DNA from: Lepturacanthus savala | Taxonomy: Eukaryota; Chordata; Actinopteri; Scombriformes; Trichiuridae | Assembly (NCBI GenBank): GCA_030544235.1 | Contig: CM060462.1 | Span: forward strand, 1,575,001 to 1,639,000 | Reading direction: 5' to 3' | DNA: 64,000 nucleotides | Part shown: positions 49,436 to 62,730 of the stretch, in pieces | Numbering within the stretch: position 1 is the stretch's first letter | How the letters are laid out: each line of letters begins with the position of its first letter | Position numbers and translations under genes: made by a program | Notes under the pieces: model-generated | Databases searched by the model: none | What the model was told of the DNA's origin: nothing | What the model saw: only the letters and a program-made list of their open reading frames with translations

Positions 49436-52107
49436 TCAGTTCAAAGTTGAGTCTCTCTTCTAATCAGAGTCTTTTAGTATCAAATATATGCTAATCAAAC
49501 CCATTCCAAGTCATTTTTAATTTATTACCACATTTATTTCATTAAACTATGATGAAACTTGTAGTTTAGCTATTTGATAGCTATTTGATGGTTAATCTGT
49601 ACAGAATCAACCAGGATTTACTGACTCAACCAGCAGCATCTGAAGGGTTCTGGTTCCTGTGCAGCACGTTTACATCGATGTAAACTCAGAACGACACCTT
49701 GAACATCGCCTACACCAAAGAGTTTAAAGGGAGACACGTTCATCCAACAACCACTAAATCTTTACTAACATCCTACAAATCCATATACCTGCCATCCTCA
49801 CAGTAATGGAAGCAGGAAGGAGTGTGATCACCTGTTTGATTCAAAGGATCAAGCGGGAGTGAAGCACTCTCAGCCCCTTGAGGCGTGTGAAATATAATTA
49901 GCACTTTAAAACATCTGTAAGATCGGTCCAGCAAGGTGTTCACATGGTAACGGTGAAGCGGTTGACCTTTGCTCCTGCCCAAAGGTTTGCCGGTGACACC
50001 TTCTACCTTGAAGCTGCTACAGCTGCAAACGATAAATTAACTCACAGCTGATATGATGATGTTTCCATAACCAGCTTGTTGCTGCTGACAGTTTGACACT
50101 TCACCTTCATACATTTACTAGAAATGTTTAATACTGTTCATTTTATTAAATGAGCGATAAAGCATCCAGCATTCTTATTTCTGACAACATATTGGACAAT
50201 GTGATTGGATGCTATATATAGAGGCTACAGTCCCTTTCCTGCATGTCATTCCCTCTCTCTGCCCACCACTTCCCTGTCATCTCCCTGCTGTACTATCAAA
50301 TAAAACTAAACCAAAAATATCCTTTAAAAAAGGCTTTAATCATATTCCTTTTGATGTGTAATATGCATTTAAATATGCATAATGTTGCACAGGGTTAGAT
50401 GGTTAACTAGAACTGAGATTACGATCTCTAAGATCAGAGCTTGTGTTTGGGAGGATTCTCAAAGTGCCGTTTTGGAATTTAGGAGATGTACTCTTACTCT
50501 TAAACTTCAGGATGAAAGCAACGTATCGAGTTTATTCAAAGTATTAAAATAATCCTGAAGTATGACTCTCCAGGTGGGGGATTGCGGTGTGCTGAGGACA
50601 TGGATGCTTCCTGCCTTTCTTCGTCAGCACTGGTTGATGTTGAGTGGAACTTTCATTTTTATCACGTTTTGTTCCACCGATTCAGCAGCAGTAAGAGCTT
50701 CCTTGCTCTGGTTTTCCGCTTTTCTTTTGGACTCCATCTGGCTGTGATATGATAATAAATGCAGGCTATATATAGACAACTCAGTTAAAAGCAAACCTGT
50801 TTGAAAATTGTAGTTAAGAAAAGGTTGGAACATGTCAGGAATGTTCCAATGTAGATCATAATTTATTTTTATTGTCAAATTCGAGTTGAATGTAAACTTC
50901 TCAACTCAGCCGTTTATCTGAAAAATGTTATTTAAGATTTTGTCCTAGAGTTTGAATAAAGTGGGAGCAAGATGCCTGATAATCTTCTGAGGATACATAA
51001 GACATTTCCCCTTAAGTCTTGCAGCGGCCGACTCACCTGCTCATTGGATTATTAGATATTAGTTATTGATTTGAAGCTGCAGCTGGTCCGACTGCTCCGA
51101 TACATGACTGAACGGACATTTATATCAGGGATTAAACTTGGATTTTTGGTTTTTTTCCATGTTTTGGTATTTCCTCCGTTTTTTTGTTTTTGTAATTATG
51201 AGTAAAATTAAATCCTCTGCCTTTCTTGCTGGAATAAATGTTGACTTTACTTGATGCAGCCTCTTACGTTGCGTCGTCTTATTCATTCAAATGTGTTGTT
51301 CTAAAGATAGCATTGATGTCACGGTAATTAGGTGGGTTTTATGGAACGGTTTCACTTGCTGAAATGTAGCCTGAGGGGAAAAAATGCAATGAAATGAAAC
51401 TTAAGGTCATGACCTCATTGTCCTCAATGGTGGCTACTGGTTCCTGAGTGTCAGGTTTAATATGAACAGCGCTCCTGATGTGACACTGGTGGAAATAATA
51501 TTATTGCATGGCCACCAGTTAGTCTTCCTCACGTGTTAATATTCCTGGCAATGAGATAATTAAGTCCTCGTCGTTATTAACTCGTTTCTTCAAGTTGTTA
51601 ACACGTGGTAATGAGATACAGAATCTGAGCTTTGCAGGAAACCACAAAGCTCCCCAAAGTTAGCTTGTAAATAACCAGGCAATAAATGAGAACTGAAAAT
51701 AAATATTCACCTCAGAAGTTCTTCCCTGCACCTCAAACGATGTGCGATTCATATTTGTGAGCTATGAGCAAACAGCGAGGTATTAGCAGATCAATCACAG
51801 CGACAAGTAATTTCAGTGTCACTTCAGCTGCTGTTATCACACGTTCGCCGCATGAGGCGGTTTTTCCACAATCAGCACGCTGATAGTTACACTTGAGAAG
51901 TAAACATTACGTTGGCTGCATGGCGCCGATTTGTTTACACCTTTTTTTATCATCTGTCTTAAACCTCTTAAACCGTAGCTCCAGCAATCAGATTTTAATC
52001 CCTCTGTAATACGTCTTGGATGCGTTTACACTTTGCTTCTTTGATATTCGAAAGCTATCTGATCTGCCCAAGATGTAGTGACTTCAGTATAAATGGGGTC
52101 GTTATCG

Positions 52108-52185
52108 CAGTCAAGTTTATTTTATTTATTTAACACTACATCACAAATCTCAAATTTTCCTCCAAGGCTTTACAATCTCTACAGC
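52108..52185 (+). repeat. short LINE/SINE tail fragment
   Basis: TCAAGTTTATTTTATTTATT followed by AAGGCTTTACAATCT resembles a common fish retroelement tail that normally reads AAGTTTATTTATATAGCACA and GGGCTTTACAAT. Only a fragment is present. Confidence 0.4.
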
Positions 52186-53116
52186 CTACGCCACATTTAT
52201 GGATGCCTATAGCGAGCTAGCCGAACTCAACTAATACGGATGGAAACTGCAGTAGCTTGCATTTTATTAGTAGTAATAGTAGCAGTAAGTATATTTTTTA
52301 CTGCATACCTTGATCGCATAATGTATTTATTATCTTCAGTGCACTTATAAGTTTGGCATCTTCTGCATTGTTTCCAATTCACTGACTTTTTCGCTAGATT
52401 TACAACTTTTTTAGATCCTTTTGGGACAAATTTATCTCCCTACCATATTAGACAATCACTGTGTGAGAGAATAAGATGTTGTGTCTCTGAGTGATCATTT
52501 TACATTACTACAATGAAATTAGGACACAGCCATTGTCTTTTTATTATGTCTAGGTGATTTTGTCGGTTATAAAATCTGAATTCTGGTAGAGCAGAGCCAC
52601 GGCTGGGAAACGTTTTGGAGGTGACTGCTGATTAACATGGTGTTAACAGCAGTGGCGGCCTGGGATGATTCCCAGTGGCCTGGTGGTCATTCTGACCTGA
52701 CTAGAACGGTCAGAGTTACCGGACACCCGGACGGGCCAATCAAATCCACTCACCTGGTTACGTAACCAAACCTGTCGGCTACACACAGCAGTTAATTAGC
52801 TACGCTGTCTGACGCCCTGTCACACTAGTCAAGAGAAACGAAGAGACACGAGAAAAGGAAATGTGGAGCAGAAACAGAGGGACAGAAAACACAAAGTTCT
52901 CCCCACGGATGCAGCAAGGAAGGAAGGTCAGGCAAAAACGCTGCAGCTCTCATTCATACCGTTCCAATCACACCGTCTTCTTTTATAGAAATTATGCTGT
53001 GAAATTAGTGAACTAGGCTGTTGTTAACCATCCACCACAGACTGTCTGTCTCACATGGAGGATTCATTTCATTGGCCCTGAAAGCAGCAATACTAGAAAT
53101 CACATGCCGTTCCAGC

Positions 53117-53142
53117 CACACACACACACACACACACACACA
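53117..53142. repeat. (CA)13 microsatellite
   Basis: Perfect run of 13 units. Confidence 0.96.
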
Positions 53143-55190
53143 AATGCAAAACGCTGACACCATCGGAATATGGCATGATGATGTCATAAATATGTGTATC
53201 CTAGTGGAAAAACAGGTTTTGTCACACATGGTCAAGCTTTGCATCTCAGTTCAGTCAGAAGTGAGAGTTGTTTACCATAAAATACCAAATAATAGCCTGG
53301 GTGTTTATTTGTTTCAATCACTTATTTGAGACCAGTCGGCATTTAGGGACAGTGATTAATAATTATTAATTAATTAATTCTTTACTGACAAAAATTTTGA
53401 TCAGCAAAACTTGAGAAAAATGGTCATTTACTCAAATTCTTTTATTAAACCAGTATGACTACCCTATAACTTACTTTTTTTAAGATTACAGTACTGCTTC
53501 TCTCCTCTCTTCTCCATATTTTACTTGAACTTCATGTCATTCTTTTTTTTTGTTTGTTTTTGCTGCACCAGAGCCGTAGTGATTGTTCCACCTCAGATAC
53601 ACGTGATAATAGTGGTAGTCCTAGTAATCACCAGGAAATCTCCATGGAAACAATGGTTTCCACTATCAAAAAGTTGGGCAGTGGTGAGAAGTTGGCTATT
53701 GTGGCACATACCTACGGCATTGATTGAAGGACTACATAATGGAAGATGTGAAGAGTGCTTCAAGAGAGTCAAACATCTTTAATTATTACAATTATATGTA
53801 TATTTACTGTTTGATTTTGATTATGTGATACTAGTTACTACGGAAACACTTCCCCATTGTGGAAGTAGTCAGTGATCCTGAAATTATCCTGAAATACTAT
53901 TGTGTCCTGAGTCATTTACATGTCACCAAGCTATATATGATTATCAGTGACTTTTGCTTGGTTTAGCTTCTTTCCATTGAACTGCTAAACCTTTTTGATG
54001 CTTGTCACTATATATTTGACATTGCGTATTACCCACGTGTCAACCAACATCCAACCAACATCCTTCAGTCCTTGAAGTGGTGCAAGGGTGGAATAGCAAA
54101 GCTAGCTTGGGTTCCTTTTCCTTTCTATTCCTTCTTTGTGGTTTTATTTTTGCTCACGATAAAGTTTCGGCTGGTGGCAATTAGTAGCAACAGAACAAAC
54201 TTTATTTCCAATCTATGATAGGTTATAAAGGCAGTGGAGTGAAAGCGAATGCAATTAAAGTGCGACGGCGATACCATCAAAACAAAGACAATGGCTCCAG
54301 GCAGGACAAAGCAGGGCTAATTATATCTTCTGATGAAGATAGAGGAAGGTGCTGAAGGCTCGTTCTCACACAATCCATGAACAGTTTGAGAAGGCAATAA
54401 ATAGACTAGAGTTTAATTGCTCTGCACTGAGGTTAGTGTGCCAGTTTACAGTCACGCAGCCGCGCAGTTAAGATTGAGCACGTAATACTGCAGATGACAT
54501 TTTCTCTGTGTGAGATAATGAGCCAGACTTTGGGAAAGGAGCTTAGAGCTTTAAGAGTTTAGACTTGCATTGTTCATGGGAGAAAAGTCAAAGAGTTCAA
54601 CAAAGTGTAAATAAAACTGCAGAGCAACAGAAAAACAGAACAGATGAATCGTTAACCTTTACATACTCTTATTCTGACATTTAAAAGCAGTAAAAACAGT
54701 GACATTCTTAAACCCTGAAATGTTATGTTTTTTCCTAAAGTGGCCCAGAAAATACAAACATGGAAATATTAACTGTGACTGTGGTTTTGTTTGTTTGAAA
54801 TGTGCAGTTTATAGTTCTGTTTCATGACTAATGTGAATGCAGCCGTGTTTTTATTGGTTCATTGCTTATAATAAAACATAGAATTCAAGTGTTGTTGCAT
54901 CCTTCACCTTCAATTAAATTCAGTGGTAATTATTTTGAATAATTCTCTAAATGAATAGAATCAGATCTAAAGAAACATTCTCTCTGCTCCCTGAGACATG
55001 AACAAAATAATAAAATAATGTTAAATAATTCTCTCTCTAAACTCTTATCTGCTCAAGAAACTTTTAAGATTATATATTACATTTTCATTTAAATGCATTC
55101 AAAAGCAGTAGAATTACTTTTCAGATGCAGATTTGACTCAGTGGATAATACAAGAAGCTTTTAAAACACACACATACTTAAAGATGAAAC

Positions 55191-55412
55191 CAGAGGTTTC
55201 AACCTTTTATTCTTTGATGTATTAGAAACAGCAGCGTGTCATCGGCTCACATTTCACATGTCTGAGTGGTTTCATTTCAATAAATATCCAACTAATCCAA
55301 TATTTTACCAGAAATCAAAGATTAGAGAGAAAATCCAAAGAGTGAATCACTTAATTCATCAACTGATGACCCCTCACATTCATCCCCCGACCCCTAGGTT
55401 GGGAACCACTTT
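55191..55412. mobile_element. short hAT-like MITE
   Basis: The left end CAGAGGTTTCAACCTTTT and the right end CCTAGGTTGGGAACCACTT are imperfect inverted repeats of the GGTTCTCAACC type and enclose about 220 bp without coding capacity. I could not identify a clean target duplication, so the borders are approximate. Confidence 0.55.
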
Positions 55413-55646
55413 AACACTAATGCTGCATATTAATAATCTACATAAGATAGAATATTATATCAGTCCAAACCAATACGTTACTATGATGCTACAAACTACA
55501 TCAACTCATAACGCTTATATTGTTCAAAATGCTTTCCTTTCTTATGCTAGTAAAACATTTTTAAACATGCTATAATCAAATATAAATTCCACACATTAGA
55601 GGCTTTAAAAAGCCCAACAGATGGTGGTGGTGGTGTCTGTGTCTAG

Positions 55647-55668
<22 letters not shown>
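55647..55668. repeat. (GT)11 microsatellite with nearby GGT run
   Basis: Eleven GT units, preceded at 55622-55635 by a short GGT tandem. Confidence 0.95.
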
Positions 55669-55678
<10 letters not shown>

Positions 55679-55899
55679 GCAGTGGGGGGCAGCCTCAGTG
55701 CCATAAATAGATCCTTTACAGTAAAACCTCACTATTGATCCTGGTCCCGGGAGGCTGAGATGCTCCAGTCCAATTATTTGGATTTCAGGTGAGCCAGATG
55801 AGACTGTTTCCCACATCCAACTGAAGGCACTTGTGTCTGGCCATTGTTCATCTGCACAGCCTTTAATTTGACAGCGGGGGGCCAATAGAGACACGTCTG

Positions 55900-56340
55900 T
55901 CCCTTTAAAAGATATCACCCTCATGTACCATGAATAATTCAGACGGAATAATTCCACAGAGGTTCCTGTGAGGTGGGACCACTGTCTCGCCTCCTCGAGC
56001 AGTAGGACAGCCAGGAAGCTCATACATAAAATATGAAAGATTTGATAGCCTCCGTTGGATTCAGCGGCTTGGATTGTGCTCGCCATAGATTTTTTAGACT
56101 CGTAGCCCGGCTTAGCTGTGAACTGCCCACAGCCTCCCAGGCCTGCATGGGGTTTCTCTGTAATATCTGTGCCATATGCAACCTGGCTCCGCGCTGCAGC
56201 AGGAGGCGGTGGTGGGGGTGGAGGGGTGTATAAATAGCAACAACATGGATGCAATGACCTCACTGAAACCTCTCACTTCCTTGCCGATAACCTGCAGGAG
56301 CGGCACAGAAAAAAAAAAACAGCCCGCAGAGAAAATTAAT
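55900..56340. promoter_or_regulatory. low-repeat block, candidate conserved non-coding element
   Basis: The stretch lacks recognisable repeats and combines GC-rich words with AT-rich homeobox-like sites (GAATAATTC, AATTAATTAAATG) and a TATAAATAG at 56230. A minus-strand open frame of 206 codons (55643-56263) covers it, but about 8 prolines in a row and a Thr-His run come from simple repeats and no domain is visible. Confidence 0.25.
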
Positions 56341-58374
56341 TAAATGTTTTGGTTGCGTCGTGTCTGCTGTTTTCGTGTCTATCAAGATCCCTAAAATGTG
56401 TCATGCACCTATTTCGACCACCCACCGTCTAATTTCTCTGCAGCGTCTCTAAATTCGGCTTTTTAATTTCCCTTTTCCATTCGTTACATGCAGCTTAGTC
56501 TCATCTCCACCGTGAAAGAACAGACCGATCCGTTTTGAGTGCAGACAAATCCTTCTCCCGGCCCAATCGCCTGACTCACACATGATAACATTTCACTAGA
56601 CCTTTTCTGTCTTTCTAAAACAAGAGTAGCACTAACATGTATGGCGCTGATATGCTCAGTAGAAAAAAAAAACCTCCAGTGAGACGTGGTTTTTATCACC
56701 CGGCTTGTTAACCTTTACCCTCTGTGGTTACCTTATGGTAAATCTCTAATACTAAAGAGACATAAAAGTTGTTTTTTTAATGAACTCACTGCTGCTGCTG
56801 CAGTGTCAATGAATTAAAACCCCTGTTTGTACCAGAATGGACCCCTGACATGGTTAGACATGTATAGAGTTAGCTCCAGGCTGACATGAAACCTGTCAGA
56901 AGAACGTGTGATGGCGGAGAAGACACAACTTTGTGTCAGGAGCAGAGAAGATGCAACAAAATCAATAAAAACTAAGAAGCAGAAACTGCAACTAGTCTAA
57001 AATTTGATTTTCTGACAAAACATGTAAATTCAACAATTTCTAGAAGCTGATTTCAAAGTTGTCGGTTTTCCTCTAACTCAGTGTTGTACCTTTAAAAACT
57101 ACAGATAAAGTACAAATCTGAGACTAGTACTTCTTTTCATATTAAAACCTTTAACGCCTTAACGTGTTGTTGGTGGCCATTTTATAAAAATGAATGTGTA
57201 AATCTCTGAATCAGAGGGTGATATGATTTCTCTCTTTGGATAAATTCATTCTTATGGTCCTTAAACAGCAAAGCAGACATTTGTGTTGCAGTAAACAGCA
57301 TTTTTTCCTCCCTTACCTCCTCTACTAGCTGCTGGACTCTTGTCATCACTTGTTACAGTTGTGTTTTTGGGATTGATTGTATTCAACACGTTTGCCGTCA
57401 TTCTGGAGTTTTGCATTCCCACTCCTCATTACAGCCACTGTTTCATTGCAAATCAACAAATCAAGCAGCTGGTCCCGTCCTTCCCTCAGGAAAATCCGAC
57501 CTTACCTAATGAACCTGAGTTCTTTGTATCAGCCAGTTTTCAGCCGGAGCTCCTACATTCAACAACAACCTTGATAACTGAGTGAATGACAAAAGCTGAA
57601 ATAACATAATGTTGATGTCAATCAAAAGTTCTATGTTACAACCAGTGTTTTTACATCTAGAGTTTAAACAACCTGTTGTTTCAGGTTAATACGGCCACAG
57701 ATATATACATACAGATATATATCCCGACCAGATGCACAAGTCCAAATCAGTCCGATTTCAATCCGACTAAGGTGAATACATGCATTTTACAAATCTGACC
57801 ACAGTCAGATTAACACAATGACTTGATTTTCTTGAGTGTCATGCAAACACATTGATATTTCATGGTCATCTCAATTGAATATATTCACTTTAGACTATTC
57901 CATGTTTTCTAATTTCGTTATTTCATTATTAAAAGGGTTCTATAAATTAAACGTTTCTTTCTTCAGCTTTTACATAGGCAGCTATCCCTGTCGCTATTGT
58001 GGACCAGCGCCTGCTATTTTGTTTTGCAACGTTTTAATTTGTTTTCATTTTCAAAAAGCTAATTATATCATGTTTAACTGCTGGGTAAACAGAAAGGAAG
58101 GCAATGCAGACAGGCTGCAGGTTTGTAAACATGATGTTCATGATGTGTCATGAATAAAACAATATACTGTAGCTGGTGAACAAATCATACAACAAGGAAA
58201 AACATTAATCATTTGAAATGAGCTGCACTGAAAATTAGCACAACAAACTGGCAAAACCGCCAAAACAGCTGCTTAAAATGATCTATTATTGTGCATCTCC
58301 GACTATCTTTAATTGAATCATGTTATCTCCTTCATCACCTCCACTAGCTGCTGTGTTTTCCTTTGATTCCATTT

Positions 58375-58680
58375 AAAGGGTCTATAATGAAAAAAGAAAA
58401 AAACAACTCATCTTCAGAGCTTGTGTGTAAATGTTTAGGTCTCATTATTCCTCCTAACACACAAACTGTGAATAAGACCAGCATCTCATTCTGCTGCAGC
58501 CTGACCTCCTGAAACCTGATTAAACACATATAGAAATGTCTCCTGATGTGATGTCACAACAGGAGTGGGCATGTCTAACAGAGCCTGGCCAATCACAACA
58601 GAGAGGGTGTTTCAGTAGGGAAGAGAGTGAGAGTGTGAGAAGGCAGGCTGTATTGCTGTATTGCTGTATTAAGATCTTAA
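58375..58680 (+). repeat. CAGCCAATCAGAGG-family repeat, copy 5
   Basis: AAAGGGTCTATAATGAAAA at the left, GATGTGATGTCACAACAGGA, then GGCCAATCACAACAGAGAGG. The right end merges into an 8 bp tandem, TGTATTGC repeated, near 58652. Confidence 0.45.
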
Positions 58681-58865
58681 AAGCCTGTTAATTTTAATAG
58701 AGAATGAGAATTCAAACATTAAATTTGAAAAATAGCAAATTAGATCCCTTACCTGTTGATGAAGTGTTTCTATAAAGAATTCATGAGCTAATTAGTGATG
58801 AATCAACAAATCGAAAGTGTGGTAAAATATCCCTAATAGCCCTAACACATGAAAGCTGTGGGCTT

Positions 58866-58867
<2 letters not shown>

Positions 58868-58904
<37 letters not shown>
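58868..58904. repeat. (CA)18 microsatellite
   Basis: Perfect run of 18 units. Confidence 0.97.
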
Positions 58905-58906
<2 letters not shown>

Positions 58907-59509
58907 CCTGATGGTTGCAAGACAAAGAGAGAAGAAAATATCACCATTAGAGATCATTAAAGGTGTTTCCATTCGGTGTATTCAGGGACAGTTATTGTAA
59001 TCAGCAGTAATCATCCTCTCCTGCCTCTATTTCCGGGATAAAATTTTTAAATAAATTAATTTTGAGAATGAGATTAACATTAAATTTTAGTTAACAAATC
59101 TTACAAATAGACTAAACTAACGATTAATATATCCTGCTTAATATTGTCTCTTTAGGCCTTGGTATAAATGTTGCTGTGTGCCACAGAGCTCCATTGTTGT
59201 CCAAACACAAAACACATTAATGAGCTGCAGCATTCCACTTATATGCTCCTTCATTACCAGAAACATGGGAAAACGGGTTTAATTTGACTAAATTCTACAT
59301 TCCACCTTCCTGCTGTTATTAATAGTGTGTATTCATCCATCGCTGAAAATAATCCCTAACAAGATGAGGTCTATACTATATGGCTGGAAATGAAATGCTA
59401 CGGGGCTTTTAATTTGAAAGGACCGATACAGACATTTCAAACTGATCTCACAGGGCCAGCTGTTCATCTGATCATGTCATCAGGTCAAATCTTGAAAATG
59501 GGTTGTTCA

Positions 59510-60010
59510 AAGGGAAAGAAGGATTCTGACATTGGATTAGGTCACGTAATCCAATCCTGGCTTTGATCTGGATGAAACCTTCAGTTTGTGTTTGTGTAAG
59601 ATTTGGATAACTTTGATCTGAAACAACAGGATTATCCTGATCCCAGCAGAAGGTGGATGTCAGGAAGATGAGGCAGCAAAACTTTAAAACTGGTCAAATA
59701 AAACAAACAAACTGTTAGTGATGTGATATATATATATAATTTAGGGTTATTCTATCGATTATCATTTGAATAGCTCGTAGCTACAGTGTGATATAGTTTC
59801 CTGTTCAATGTAGATTGTGTTATTTTGGGAATTCTTGGATCAGGGTGATCCAACCCTATGTTGTTTTGAAAAACTGACAAAAAATGAAATTGATTCTGAT
59901 TATGGACAGAAAAATATGTGATTTCCAAATCTGGATGATATTGATCCAGATTACAATTTAAGAAGAACTGGTCCACAGGATTACCCAGGCGTTACCCAAG
60001 AGTCCCGATC
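59510..60010. repeat. palindrome-rich repeat with GGATNA cores
   Basis: Three perfect short inverted repeats share a GGATNA or CTGGAT core: TTGGATTA at 59532 with its complement at 59547, TTGGATCA at 59835 with its complement at 59846, and AATCTGGAT at 59928 with its complement at 59944. Variants such as GATCTGGATG occur between them. It is probably an old non-autonomous element. I cannot name the family. Confidence 0.4.
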
Positions 60011-60164
60011 CTGAGGATTTGAAGCCGTTTTTACATTTAATCCATATTAGATCAGGCATTTCAAAGAGAAAGACATGAATGAATTTGATTTTGAAATCCA
60101 GGATCATTTATATCCAACCTTAAACTTTAATTTTAAATTAATACAAATTTGAATTTCGATATGG

Positions 60165-60420
60165 TTCAAGTCCTAGAGCTGGGAGCTTTCTGTGTGGAGT
60201 TTGCATGTCCTGCCTCTCTCTGGGTTCTCTGGCTTCCTCCCAGAGTCCAAAAACATGCTTAGATTAATTAGAGACTCTAAACTGCCTGTAGGTATGCGTG
60301 TGTGAGTGAATGGTGTGTGAGCTCTGTGATAGGCTGGTGACCTGTCTGCCTGCAGTATGCTGGTATTCCAGCAGACCCCTGTGACCTGAGCGAGGTATAT
60401 GGAACGGAAAGAAATTTAAT
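60165..60420 (-). repeat. L2-like LINE 3' end, inverted copy
   Basis: This is the reverse-orientation counterpart of 25480-25762, with GGGTTCTCTGGCTTCCTCCC followed by the ATGCTTAGATTAATTAGAG segment. It is short and decayed, with no coding capacity. Confidence 0.65.
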
Positions 60421-61794
60421 AGTTCAGTAAAACAGCCAAAAGGAGCAGACCATATATCATACACTGTAAAAACAAGGGACCTCATGGTGCATTCAGGTGC
60501 ACCTTGTAACTCCAAAAACATATACTCCTAATGGCCATGAAGGTCACTTATAACTGGAAGATTTCCATTTTTGTTCTTACATTACTGTAAGAACTACTTG
60601 TGCTGAAAAAACAATCACCAGTATATATTATATATATTATACATATTCCTGTCCAACAAACCTGAAAGTAAATGATATGCTTTGTATTCAACATGATTTG
60701 TTATTCACATTTACAGTAGTTTTGTCAGTTATGAGTCAGTATGGCTACATTATTGTGTCTATCCACTGTCGTCAGTGGAGGGTTGTGTTGGTGGATGGTG
60801 AGAGAGCAGGTTACCGCCTGGTTTTTTTTTGCGGTTAAGAAAGAGTTTGCTATACTCTTGGATTCTTTTCTGAGAGACATTCAATTTTCCTTTTCAAATG
60901 TAAGTAACTGCAGAAATTGAGTGATTTCAAAATTGCCACTTTCATCTGTGTGTAACAAACCAATTTCAGTTTTCACAATAAATATATGGTCTTACAATGC
61001 ACAGTTTGCTACAACAGCCCAACAGGAGAAGCAGCTGCAGCCTCTTGTGAACTGATTCAGGAAAGATAACCAGACCACTGTATTAATACATGTCCAGTGT
61101 GGCATAGAGTGGAGAATCGGAAATTCTCCAGAGGTTCTCGTCTTCGATTCATGACAGGGGTGTACAGTGTAACTGTGCAATACAGCAGTTTGCAGGTCAG
61201 AATAAGAGAGTTAAGATAAAGACATCAAGTCATACTTTCACCCTTAGGAACCAGGTTTTTAGAGGAAGCTGATGTCACAGATGGAAAACACAGACTGTAC
61301 CTGGGAACAGGTCCAAAGCTTAAGAACCAATCTATTAGAACAGGATTCAGTCAGCGGAACCAGAACATTGTGAAAATCTTTAAAGCCAGCTTTAGCACGA
61401 GAAGAGTGCAGGTGATGCACAGTTATCTAAAGCCTTCAATAGTTCAGCAGCGATTCCTGCAAAACACAGGAGTCACTGGGATTCATTTTATTTAACTCCG
61501 ACGCTTCAATGATTCAATCAAACTCAATATGGCGTCCATGTGATGCAAGTTGACAGACAGATTTACGTTTGTGAGGGAGTAATGCTAAAGAGCAGCGACC
61601 ACAAACGGGCGGGTACAGGGGACAGCTGCTTATTGCGGTTTGGATGATCCACAAACCACTGACACACCGTCAAGTTGAACACTGTCTTCTGTAGTGCCAT
61701 TCCTGATGGCTATGAATAGCTCACAGACCAACACACTGCAGGTATCCCACCCACAGAGAAATGCAGAATAGAATAATAAAGCTGTATATCACCA

Positions 61795-61905
61795 GTATTG
61801 GAAGTAACACATTACAAAAGTAATGAATTACTGTAATGGACTGATTTTTGCTGTAAAGCGGTAATGTAAGGCATTACAGGAAAAAAATATTATCAATTAC
61901 AATGT
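61795..61905. repeat. ATTACAAAAGTAATG-type repeat fragment
   Basis: GGAAGTAACACATTACAAAAG, then GAATTACTGTAATGG and GTAAGGCATTACAGG, resembles a fish element built of alternating TAACG/CGTTA-like words. Partial copy. Confidence 0.4.
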
Positions 61906-62459
61906 GTTTTTAACCTGAATTGAAGTGGTCGGTTTTTTTTTTTATTTTTATTTTGTCTTCATACAATTTAGCTAAAATCACCACAAGATCAGCAGCAGCG
62001 AAACATCTGCACAAAAAAGTGTTTGCTTTTTTTGCTTCCTTTTCCTTTTGGCTGCAGAAAGAGATGGAGATGAATGAACCTGAAGAAACATAGGATAGCA
62101 TGTTCTCCAGATGGGAGCACGCTCATTACTTTACTTTTTTGTGAAACATGAGGATTTGAAGAACATCGTAGTCAAATTCACTTTGTGCTACACCTAGAGA
62201 ACTGCCCAGTTCCCCAAATAGCACTGGTAATTTAATATTTACAGAGGTGCCATAGTAACATGAAGTTAGCAAGGAAGCAAGCGGAGCTTGAGATTGGAGA
62301 TAAAACCATGAAACAGACAAATTTAACATTCTCCTGCTCTGAGACTTGTTGCTGAAGATATGAGAATCACTTTCAACAGTGGACTCACCAGCTTTTCAAA
62401 AACTTGTCAGCAAGATCCTTGTTGCAGAAAAATTGACAAGCCAGGCCAGGAGTTCCATA

Positions 62460-62730
62460 ATTAAAGGAATAGTTGGATATTTTAGGAAGCAGCGTTAGAT
62501 GAGGAGACTTGACACAATTTTCTTGTGTCTGTTAAATATCAAGCTGGAGCCAGGAGGCACATATCTTAGCTTTAAGAATAGAAAAAGGAAAAAACACAGC
62601 TAGCAAACTAAAATAACAAAGCCATTTTTACACTTCTGAGTTATATAGATTAGGAACAGAGATGTGTTAGGTAATTATCACCTCCTGGCTGTGGCTCCAT
62701 ATCGTATTTAATTTACAGATTCCGGCTCAG
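62460..62730 (+). repeat. dispersed fish repeat with AAGCTGGAGCCAGGAGG
   Basis: AAAGGAATAGTTGGATATTTT, GTTAGATGAGGAGACTTGAC, AAGCTGGAGCCAGGAGGCAC and AACACAGCTAGC occur in the order of a common fish repeat. The right end is uncertain. Non-coding. Confidence 0.5.

Noticed and set aside
52641..52760. GC-richer stretch with GGCGGCCTGG considered as an exon
   Set aside because: No continuous frame with acceptor and donor and no NELL1-like sequence.
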